64,000 nt of DNA, taken from assembly GCA_945952465.1 (NCBI GenBank), contig CAMFIB010000003.1:1-64000 (forward strand), in the 5' to 3' direction. The translations under genes and the position numbers were made by a program. Shown piece after piece: positions 57,869 to 64,000 of this stretch (position 1 is the stretch's first letter; every line of letters begins with the position of its first letter). The notes beneath the pieces are model-generated. The model worked only from the letters and a program-made list of their open reading frames with translations. It searched no databases and was not told the origin of the DNA. This stretch comes from an uncultured Pseudomonadota bacterium (lineage in GTDB: Bacteria > Pseudomonadota > Gammaproteobacteria > Burkholderiales > Burkholderiaceae_C).

Positions 57869-58234
57869 TCACAGACGCCAGAGAACCTGGATGGCCCAGC
57901 CCGAGCAGCCCAGCAGCCAGGCCAGCGTCAGCACCTGCATCAGCAGGCGGATGCCGGGCGGCTTGACGTAGTCCATCCAGATGTCGCGCATGCCGACCCA
58001 CACGTGCACCAGCAGCGACACGATCACGATGAAGGTCAGCACCTTCATCCACTGCGACGCGAAGATCGCGTACCAGGCGTCATAGGTGATGGGGCCGCTG
58101 ATCAGCAGCAGCTGGCCCACCACGAGGATGGTGAACACCACCATCAGGGCGGCGGTCACGCGCTGGCTCAGCCAGTCGCGCAAGCCGTAGTGCGCGCCAA
58201 CGACCACGCGCTTGGTCCCATAGTTCACTGCCAT
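57869..58234 (-). CDS. sdhD: Succinate dehydrogenase membrane anchor subunit
   Basis: 121 aa, three membrane spans, e.g. AALMVVFTILVVGQLLLI. The heme/quinone-site segment is HVWVGMRDIWMDYVKPPG. The N-terminal GLRDWLSQRVTA is typical. It follows sdhC by about 60 nt. Confidence 0.94.
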   Translation of the reverse strand: MAVNYGTKRVVVGAHYGLRDWLSQRVTAALMVVFTILVVGQLLLISGPITYDAWYAIFASQWMKVLTFIVIVSLLVHVWVGMRDIWMDYVKPPGIRLLMQVLTLAWLLGCSGWAIQVLWRL

Positions 58235-58294
58235 GTCCGATTTCCTCTGTTCTGTGGAGATGCGCCGGTCGTGCCGGCACGACGGTGCTAAAAA

Positions 58295-58732
58295 TCAGTA
58301 AAGGCCGAACAGCTTGGCGCCCAGCGCCAGCGTGATCAGGGTGCCTGCCACCAGCGTGAAGGTGGCGGACTTGGTGCCGAAGCTCTTGCTGACCGCGTCG
58401 TGGCTCAGGTCCATCCAGAGGTGGCGCAGGCCGGCGATCAGGTGGTGCAGCAGCGCCCAGATCAGCGCCAGCGCAACCAGTTTCCAGAACACGCCCGGAA
58501 TGCCCCACAGGCCGCCGGCGTTGAAGACGTCTTTGAGGCGGTCGAACGACAGCTCGGACTTCAGCGAGGTGTCAAAGAGCCAGATGACGAAGGGCAGCAG
58601 CAGGAACATCAGCGCGCCACTCACGCGGTGCAGGATGGAGACCCATCCTGCGGCGGGGAGGCGGTAGCTGGGGAGGTCTGTCAGCGCATTGATGTTGCGG
58701 AATTCGGGCCGCTTCTTGGCGATGTCGCTCAT
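58295..58732 (-). CDS. sdhC: Succinate dehydrogenase cytochrome b556 subunit
   Basis: 145 aa, three membrane spans. The family signature region is ILHRVSGALMFLLLPFVIWL, and heme His is in LLHHLIAGLRHLWMDL. The start is MSDIAKKRPEFRNINALTDL. A -10-like TAAAAT lies upstream (58797-58792) with a weak -35, giving the operon its own promoter downstream of gntR. Confidence 0.95.
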   Translation of the reverse strand: MSDIAKKRPEFRNINALTDLPSYRLPAAGWVSILHRVSGALMFLLLPFVIWLFDTSLKSELSFDRLKDVFNAGGLWGIPGVFWKLVALALIWALLHHLIAGLRHLWMDLSHDAVSKSFGTKSATFTLVAGTLITLALGAKLFGLY

Positions 58733-58861
58733 GGTCGCTTCAGGGTGGGTTTCAGTGGGAACCGCGTATTCTCTCGCGATTTGTGGGTGTCATTTTATTG
58801 CAACGCAGCAAGCTGACATCATGCTGGCGCTGGCGGTGAATGACGGTCGCCAAGGTGCAAC

Positions 58862-59644
58862 TCAGCTCAGTTCGTTGCGGTAATGGTGATGGTCGGTGCG
58901 GTACAGGCCGCGCCGCAGTTCCATCGGCACATCGTTGTAGGTGTGCGCCAGGCGCTCCACGCTCAGCAGCGGGGAGCCGGCGCCCACCTTCAGCAGCCCG
59001 CACTGGCGCTCGTCGGGCAGCACCGCGCGGATCTTTTCCTCGGCCCGCACCATGCGCACGCCGAACTCGGCTTCGAACATCGCGTACATCGGGCCGCGGT
59101 GTTCGGCCAGCCGCTCGGCGGTGAGCCCCTTGAACGGGCCGCCGGGCAGCCAGAGGTCTTCCAGAATGGTGGGAACGTCGCCGAAAGACAACACCCGCAC
59201 CACCTGCAGCACCGCGTCGCCGGTGCGCAGGCCCAGCGGGCGGGCGATGTCGGCGGTGGCGCGCAGGCGTTTGCAGTCGACGATGCGGCGCTCGGCCGGG
59301 CCCTGGCTGTCGACGTCGCCGGAATCGGGCACGAGCTTGAGGAAGCGGTACTGCACGTGCCGCTCGGAGTGGGTGGCGACGAAGGTGCCGCGCCCCTGGC
59401 GGCGCACCACCAGGTTCTCGCTGGCGAGTTCGTCGATGGCTTTGCGCACTGTGCCCTGGCTCACGCGGAAACGGGCGGCCAGGTCCATTTCGCTGGGAAT
59501 CGCCTCGGCCGGCTTCCATTCGCCCGCCTGCAGGCTCTGCAGGATCAGGCTCTTGATCTGCTGGTACAGCGGGCTGAAGGCCGGCGTGGCCGGTTCCAGC
59601 CCCGCAGGCGCGGCTTCCGCAGGAAGGGAGGGGTTGACTGCCAT
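58862..59644 (-). CDS. GntR-family (HutC/UTRA subfamily) transcriptional regulator of the TCA block
   Basis: 260 aa. The N-terminal winged HTH has PLYQQIKSLILQSLQAGEW, IPSEMDLAARFRVSQGTVRK and the DNA-recognition end VVRRQGRGTFVA. The C-terminal UTRA ligand domain runs from about residue 100 (RIVDCKRLRATADIARPLGL). Located between the sdhC operon and divergent mdh. A palindrome in its promoter spacer indicates autoregulation, and its position suggests control of sdh, gltA and mdh. The effector is probably an organic acid or CoA ester, by inference. Confidence 0.9.
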   Translation of the reverse strand: MAVNPSLPAEAAPAGLEPATPAFSPLYQQIKSLILQSLQAGEWKPAEAIPSEMDLAARFRVSQGTVRKAIDELASENLVVRRQGRGTFVATHSERHVQYRFLKLVPDSGDVDSQGPAERRIVDCKRLRATADIARPLGLRTGDAVLQVVRVLSFGDVPTILEDLWLPGGPFKGLTAERLAEHRGPMYAMFEAEFGVRMVRAEEKIRAVLPDERQCGLLKVGAGSPLLSVERLAHTYNDVPMELRRGLYRTDHHHYRNELS

Positions 59645-59703
59645 CACGTAAGTATCCGGGCGGAGATCTCCGGGCGAGGTTCGCAGGACGTTTTGTTGGG
59701 GTC

Positions 59704-59763
59704 AATCATATCTTATATAAGACATAAGACAAATTGACTTCTCAGGGTTTTCGCGGGTAAACT
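59704..59763. promoter_or_regulatory. Divergent gntR/mdh promoters with GntR operator
   Basis: Perfect palindrome TCTTATATAAGA (59711-59722) followed by tandem ATAAGAC copies (59717-59723 and 59724-59730). Toward gntR: -35 TTGTCT (59731-59726), 16-bp spacer, -10 TATGAT (59709-59704), so the palindrome is in the spacer (repression). Toward mdh: -35 TTGACT (59734-59739), 18-bp spacer, -10 TAAACT (59758-59763), so the same site lies just upstream of the -35. Confidence 0.75.
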
Positions 59764-59852
59764 CACCCGCTGTCACTGTGCCCGGCCTGCCCTCCCGAAG
59801 AGGGCCCGCTGCGGCTGCTGCCCCTCTTCACAACCTCCAGGAGTCTTCCGCC

Positions 59853-60839
59853 ATGAGCAAAAAGCCCGTCCGCGTCGCTGTCACCGGTGCCGCCGGCCAA
59901 ATCGGTTACGCCTTGCTGTTCCGCATCGCCTCCGGCGAAATGCTCGGCAAGGACCAGCCCGTCATTCTGCAACTGCTGGAAATCCCGGACGAGAAGGCCC
60001 AGAACGCGCTGAAGGGCGTGATCATGGAGCTGGAAGACTGCGCCTTCCCGCTGCTGGCCGGCGTCGAAGCCCACAGCAACCCTGAAGAAGCCTTCAAGGA
60101 CACCGACTACGCGCTGCTGGTCGGCGCCCGCCCGCGCGGCCCCGGCATGGAGCGCTCGGACCTGCTGGCCGCCAACGCCCAGATCTTCACGGCCCAGGGC
60201 AAGGCCCTGAACAAGTCGGCTTCGCGCAACGTGAAGGTGCTGGTCGTCGGCAACCCCGCCAACACCAACGCCTACATCGCCATGAAGTCGGCCCCCGACC
60301 TGCCGGCCAAGAACTTCACCGCCATGCTGCGCCTGGACCACAACCGCGCCGCCTCGCAGATCGCCGCCAAGACCGGCAAGCCGGTGGCTTCCATCGAAAA
60401 GCTGGCCGTGTGGGGCAACCATTCGCCGACCATGTACGCCGACTACCGCTTCGCCACCATCGACGGCGCCTCGGTCAAGGACATGATCAACGACGAAGTC
60501 TGGAACAAGGACACCTTCCTGCCCACCGTCGGCAAGCGCGGCGCGGCCATCATTGCCGCCCGTGGCGTGTCGTCGGCCGCTTCGGCCGCCAATGCCGCCA
60601 TCGACCACATGCGCGACTGGGCCCTGGGCACCAACGGCAAGTGGGTCACGATGGGCGTTCCGTCGAACGGCGAATACGGCATTCCGAAGGAAATCGTGTT
60701 CGGCTACCCGGTCACCTGCGCCAACGGCGAATACACGCTGATCAAGGATCTGCCGATCGATGCCTTCTCGCAAGAGTGCATCAACAAGACGCTGGCCGAG
60801 CTGCAAGGCGAACAGGACGGCGTCAAGCACCTGCTGTAA
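59853..60839 (+). CDS. mdh: Malate dehydrogenase
   Basis: NAD-dependent oxidation of malate to oxaloacetate in the TCA cycle. 328 aa. NAD motif [21 protein letters not shown]; substrate arginines in [15 protein letters not shown] and MLRLDHNRA; catalytic His in [17 protein letters not shown] lies about 10 nt upstream of the ATG. This is the long cytoplasmic-MDH-like type found in Burkholderiales, not the E. coli type. Confidence 0.97.
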   Translation: MSKKPVRVAVTGAAGQIGYALLFRIASGEMLGKDQPVILQLLEIPDEKAQNALKGVIMELEDCAFPLLAGVEAHSNPEEAFKDTDYALLVGARPRGPGMERSDLLAANAQIFTAQGKALNKSASRNVKVLVVGNPANTNAYIAMKSAPDLPAKNFTAMLRLDHNRAASQIAAKTGKPVASIEKLAVWGNHSPTMYADYRFATIDGASVKDMINDEVWNKDTFLPTVGKRGAAIIAARGVSSAASAANAAIDHMRDWALGTNGKWVTMGVPSNGEYGIPKEIVFGYPVTCANGEYTLIKDLPIDAFSQECINKTLAELQGEQDGVKHLL

Positions 60840-60852
60840 GCGGGACACGTCG

Positions 60853-61860
60853 GTGCATCCACGCCAGATTCTGCTGGGCGCACAGGGCGGGGCGGTCTTT
60901 CTCCCCGTCTGTGACCATTACAGCGGGGTCGAGGCGCGGATGCGCAAGAGCCTGGCCTTGCAGGCCGAGATGATGGACGCATCGGGCCGCTGCCTGTTCG
61001 ACGTCACCCTCGACTGCGAGGACGGCGCGCCGGTCGGCGGCGAGGCCGAGCATGCGGCGCTGGTCGCCTCGCTCGCGCTCGCGGCCCGGCCCGGCGCCCG
61101 CGTCGGCGCCCGGGTGCACCCGGTCGACCACCCGGCTTTCGAGGGCGACGTCGCCACCATCGCCGGGCTGGCCGGCGCGAAGCTCAGCCACCTCATGCTG
61201 CCCAAGGTCGAGTCGGCCGCCGACGTCGACCGTGCCGCCGTCGCGCTGGCCGCCGCCGGCGCTTCTCATCTGCCGGTGCAGGCGCTGATCGAGTCGTCGG
61301 CCGCCGTGCGCCGTGCCTTCGAGATCGCCGCGCACCCCAGGGTGCAGTCGCTGAGTTTCGGGCTGATGGATTTCGTCTCCAGCCACGACGGTGCGATTCC
61401 CGCCGCCGGCATGGACGGGCAGGGCCAGTTCACGCACCCGCTGGTGGTGCGGGCCAAGCTGGAGATCGCCGCGGCCGCCCATGCCCACGGCAAGGTGCCG
61501 TCGCACTGCGTGGTGACCGAGTTCACGGACGTCGACGCCATCCGCAGCGCCGCCCGCCGCGCGTCGCGCGAGTTCGGCTACACGCGCATGTGGAGCATCC
61601 ACCCCCAGCAGATCCAGCCCATCCTCGACGCCTTCGCGCCCGACGAGCGGGAGATCGACGAAGCGGCCGAACTGATCGTGGCGGCGTCGCGTGCGGACTG
61701 GGCGCCGGTCGGCTTCAAGGGCAAACTGCACGACCGGGCCAGCTACCGCTATTTCTGGCAGATGCTGGAGCGCGCCCACCGCACCGGGCGGGCGCTACCG
61801 GCCCCGGTGCAACGGTATTTCGAGACCGACATTCAAACGAGAGAGACTCAACACCCATGA
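60853..61860 (+). CDS. HpcH/HpaI aldolase / citrate-lyase-beta-like protein
   Basis: 335-aa TIM barrel of the citrate lyase beta/malyl-CoA lyase superfamily. Conserved acidic and arginine residues are in CLFDVTLDCEDGAPVGGE, LMLPKVESAADVDRA and PVQALIESSAAV; the metal-site Asp is in SFGLMDFVSSHDG. Starts at a GTG with GGGA about 8 nt upstream, 13 nt after the mdh stop. The substrate (e.g. a malyl- or citramalyl-CoA) is unknown. No citrate lyase alpha or gamma genes are present, so citrate lyase itself is unlikely. Confidence 0.88.
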   Translation: MHPRQILLGAQGGAVFLPVCDHYSGVEARMRKSLALQAEMMDASGRCLFDVTLDCEDGAPVGGEAEHAALVASLALAARPGARVGARVHPVDHPAFEGDVATIAGLAGAKLSHLMLPKVESAADVDRAAVALAAAGASHLPVQALIESSAAVRRAFEIAAHPRVQSLSFGLMDFVSSHDGAIPAAGMDGQGQFTHPLVVRAKLEIAAAAHAHGKVPSHCVVTEFTDVDAIRSAARRASREFGYTRMWSIHPQQIQPILDAFAPDEREIDEAAELIVAASRADWAPVGFKGKLHDRASYRYFWQMLERAHRTGRALPAPVQRYFETDIQTRETQHP

Positions 61861-62615
61861 AGACCGCCCGCTCCCTGACAACCACGGTGTCCCTGCTGGT
61901 TCTGGCCGCCGCCCTGCCGGGCGCGCTGCTGGCGCAGACCGCCAAGCCGCCAGCCGCCAAGGCCAGCGCACCGGCCAAGCCGGCCGCTGCCGCCAAGCCC
62001 GCAGCCGCCAAGCCCGCTGCCACCGCAGCCACCAAGCCCGCTGCCACCGCAGCCGCCAAGCCTGCAGCGAAGAAGGCCCCGCCGTCCAAGAGCCGGGTCG
62101 AGGCCAAGAGCACGGCCAGCCACATGGCCGCCGGCATTCAGGCGGCCGAGGCCGCCCTGACGCCGGACGAACTGGCCATTGCCGAGCGCGTCCACACCGG
62201 CAACATGCCGTGCGAGCTGGGCAACTCGGTGGTGGTCGAGGCCGACGCCGCCTCACCCGGTTACTTCAACGTGACCAACCGCAAGCTGAAGTACCGCATG
62301 TTTCCGGTGCTCACCAGCACCGGCGCGGTGCGCCTGGAAGACCGCCAGGCGGGCGCCGTCTGGATCCAGCTCGGCAACAAGTCGATGCTGCTGAACCAGA
62401 CCATCGGCCAGCGCCTCGCCGACGAGTGCATGAGCCCGCAGCAAACCGCCTTCGCCGAATCGATGAGGGGCAAACCGGCACAGAACGTGCTGGAACCTGC
62501 ACCAATCGCCGCACCAGTCGCCGCGCCCGCCGCCGCCGTCCAGGCGCCCGCCAGCCCGGCAGCCGCAGGCGCGCCGGCCGCTGCGGCCAGCGCGCCTGCG
62601 GCTGTCCGCCGCTGA
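61857..62615 (+). CDS. Hypothetical secreted protein with Ala/Lys/Pro-rich linker
   Basis: 252 aa. Signal peptide (about residues 1-26, SLTTTVSLLVLAAALPGALL|AQ). A histone-H1-like linker of AAAKPAA units follows (about 27-75), with a 24-bp tandem nucleotide repeat. A conserved-looking globular core comes next (about 85-200: LTPDELAIAERVHTGNMPCE, YFNVTNRKLKYRMFPVLTST) with two cysteines, then a second Ala/Pro-rich tail. No named family recognised. Its start overlaps the stop of the citrate-lyase-like gene (ATGA), so it is translationally coupled to a TCA-linked gene. Confidence 0.8.
   Translation: MKTARSLTTTVSLLVLAAALPGALLAQTAKPPAAKASAPAKPAAAAKPAAAKPAATAATKPAATAAAKPAAKKAPPSKSRVEAKSTASHMAAGIQAAEAALTPDELAIAERVHTGNMPCELGNSVVVEADAASPGYFNVTNRKLKYRMFPVLTSTGAVRLEDRQAGAVWIQLGNKSMLLNQTIGQRLADECMSPQQTAFAESMRGKPAQNVLEPAPIAAPVAAPAAAVQAPASPAAAGAPAAAASAPAAVRR
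62010..62057 (+). repeat. Tandem 24-bp repeat (two units)
   Basis: AAGCCCGCTGCCACCGCAGC followed by CACC, then the same with CGCC. Part of a wider degenerate run encoding AAAKPAA. A candidate for length variation between strains. Confidence 0.75.
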
Positions 62616-62670
62616 AGAACACATTCGAAGACCACGCACAAGCCCATTTCACTGTCCTGGAGTCCACAAC

Positions 62671-64000
62671 ATGTCGTCCACTTTCCTTCAAACCTACCGT
62701 GCCCACGTGGCTGAGCGTCAAGCGCTCGGCATCCCGCCCCTGCCGCTCGACGCCAAGCAGACCGCCGAACTGGTGGAACTGCTGAAGGCACCGCCGGCCG
62801 GCGAAGACGCTTTCCTGCTGGACCTGCTGACGCACCGCGTGCCCCCGGGCGTGGACGACGCCGCCAAGGTCAAGGCCAGCTTCCTGGCCGCCGTGGCGCA
62901 CGGTGACGTGAAAGCCGCTCTGGTCTCCAAGGCCAAGGCTACCGAGCTGCTCGGCACCATGGTGGGCGGCTACAACGTGCACCCGCTGATCGAGCTGCTG
63001 GACGACGCCGAAGTCGCCGGCGTGGCGGCCGAAGGCCTGAAGAAGACGCTGCTGATGTTCGACTTCTTCAACGACGTGGCCGAGAAGGCCAAGGCCGGCA
63101 ACGCCAAGGCCAAGGAAGTCATGCAGAGCTGGGCCGACGCCGAGTGGTTCACCAGCCGCCCCGAAGTGCAGAAGAAGATCACCGTCACCGTGTTCAAGGT
63201 GCCCGGCGAAACCAACACCGACGACCTGTCGCCCGCGCCCGACGCCTGGAGCCGCCCGGACATCCCGCTGCACTACCTGGCCATGCTGAAGAACACCCGC
63301 CCCGACGCGGCCTTCAAGCCGGAAGAGGACGGCAAGCGCGGCCCGATGCAGTTCATCGACGACCTGAAGAAGAAGGGCCATGTGGTGGCCTACGTGGGCG
63401 ACGTGGTGGGCACCGGCTCCAGCCGCAAGTCGGCCACCAACTCGGTGATCTGGGCCACCGGCGACGACATTCCCTTCGTGCCGAACAAGCGCTTCGGCGG
63501 TGTCACGCTGGGCGGCAAGATTGCCCCCATCTTCTTCAACACGCAGGAAGACTCCGGCTCGCTGCCGATCGAGGTCGATGTCTCCAAGCTGGAGATGGGC
63601 GACGTCATCGACATCCTGCCCTACGACGGCAAGATCGTGAAGAACGGCGCCACCGTCACCGAGTTCAAGCTCAAGAGCGACGTGCTGTTCGACGAAGTGC
63701 GCGCCGGCGGCCGCATCAACCTCATCATCGGCCGCAGCCTCACCGGCAAGGCGCGTGAGTTCCTGGGCCTGCCTGCCTCCACGCTGTTCCGCCTGCCGCA
63801 GGCCCCCGCCGAATCCAAGGCCGGCTTCACGCTGGCGCAGAAGATGGTCGGCCGCGCGGTCGGCCTGCCGGAAGGCCAGGGCGTGCGCCCCGGCACCTAC
63901 TGCGAACCGAAGATGACCACCGTGGGCTCGCAAGACACCACCGGCCCGATGACCCGCGACGAGCTGAAAGACCTCGCCTGCCTGGGCTTCAGCGCCGACC
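62671..64000 (+). CDS. acnB: Aconitate hydratase B (N-terminal part; continues past window)
   Basis: Isomerises citrate and isocitrate; AcnB-type aconitase, with the swivel domain near the N-terminus. 443 codons are visible. The start MSSTFLQTYRAHVAERQALG, the HEAT-like N-terminal domain, then KVPGETNTDDLSPAPDAWSR, VGTGSSRKSATNSVIWATGD and the junction TVGSQDTTGPMTRDELKDLA identify it. The cysteines of the [4Fe-4S] cluster lie beyond the window. Confidence 0.96.
   Translation, partial: MSSTFLQTYRAHVAERQALGIPPLPLDAKQTAELVELLKAPPAGEDAFLLDLLTHRVPPGVDDAAKVKASFLAAVAHGDVKAALVSKAKATELLGTMVGGYNVHPLIELLDDAEVAGVAAEGLKKTLLMFDFFNDVAEKAKAGNAKAKEVMQSWADAEWFTSRPEVQKKITVTVFKVPGETNTDDLSPAPDAWSRPDIPLHYLAMLKNTRPDAAFKPEEDGKRGPMQFIDDLKKKGHVVAYVGDVVGTGSSRKSATNSVIWATGDDIPFVPNKRFGGVTLGGKIAPIFFNTQEDSGSLPIEVDVSKLEMGDVIDILPYDGKIVKNGATVTEFKLKSDVLFDEVRAGGRINLIIGRSLTGKAREFLGLPASTLFRLPQAPAESKAGFTLAQKMVGRAVGLPEGQGVRPGTYCEPKMTTVGSQDTTGPMTRDELKDLACLGFSAD

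Noticed and set aside
56140-57966. 608-codon open frame on the plus strand
   Set aside because: Antisense to sdhA; no recognisable domain.
62311-63933. 540-codon open frame on the minus strand
   Set aside because: Antisense to acnB and the end of the secreted-protein gene; shadow frame.

Overview
The window is a GC-rich (roughly two-thirds G+C) chromosome segment with the gene order and gene families of a betaproteobacterium of the order Burkholderiales, most likely Comamonadaceae. The signs are the runs yceD-rpmF-plsX-fab-rpoE-rseAB-mucD-lepA, leuCDB-asd-fimV-truA-trpFBA-accD and sdhCDAB-sdhE-gltA with a divergent gntR/mdh-acnB. No rRNA, tRNA, CRISPR array or transposase was recognised.

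Layout. 0-7 kb: rne (cut by the window edge) with a long leader, divergent from rluC, followed by a HAD phosphatase, a Rieske protein and sppA; then maf and a RsmI-like methylase on the minus strand. 6.8-17.6 kb: a fatty-acid operon (yceD-rpmF-plsX-fabH-fabD-fabG-acpP-fabF) running into the sigma-E envelope-stress block (rpoE-rseA-rseB-mucD). 17.6-18.2 kb: a 0.5-kb AT-richer gap with two terminators, DnaA-box-like motifs and a possible small RNA. 18.2-26.6 kb: lepA-lepB-DUF4845-rnc-era-recO-pdxJ-acpS-nagZ plus a periplasmic OB-fold gene. 26.6-38.8 kb: lysS, then a lower-GC surface-polysaccharide cluster (phosphoglycosyltransferase, epimerase, four glycosyltransferases, methyltransferase, Wzx flippase, WbpM/CapD dehydratase). 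38.8-47.9 kb: yggT, accD, trpA, trpB, trpF, truA, fimV, asd. 48-49.3 kb: an asd regulatory leader and an integron-type gene cassette between asd and leuB. 49.3-53.5 kb: leuB, leuD, leuC and a LysR regulator. 53.7-64 kb: a TCA-cycle block (gltA, sdhE, sdhB, sdhA, sdhD, sdhC, gntR, mdh, a citrate-lyase-like gene, a secreted protein, acnB cut by the edge).

The four most notable signals are not conventional genes. (1) A 34-codon ORF just upstream of asd ends in a threonine/isoleucine-rich run like ThrL, starts about 7 nt after a -10 box, and is followed by mutually exclusive RNA pairings. This looks like amino-acid attenuation of asd. (2) A promoter-core site-ORF-attC arrangement between asd and leuB is a single integron cassette with no integrase; its R'' box pairs with its own left-end core. 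(3) A dispersed ~60-bp AT-rich repeat occurs at least five times at gene edges and even inside genes (the era 5' end, trpF, the fabH/acpS 3' ends). (4) The mucD-lepA gap carries two intrinsic terminators in the same direction and origin-like motifs.

The polysaccharide genes together suggest a heteropolymer possibly initiated with N-acetylquinovosamine (dehydratase + 4-reductase + small phosphoglycosyltransferase) and exported by a Wzx flippase. No Wzy polymerase or ligase lies in the window. The TCA block appears to be under a GntR regulator whose palindromic operator lies between gntR and mdh.
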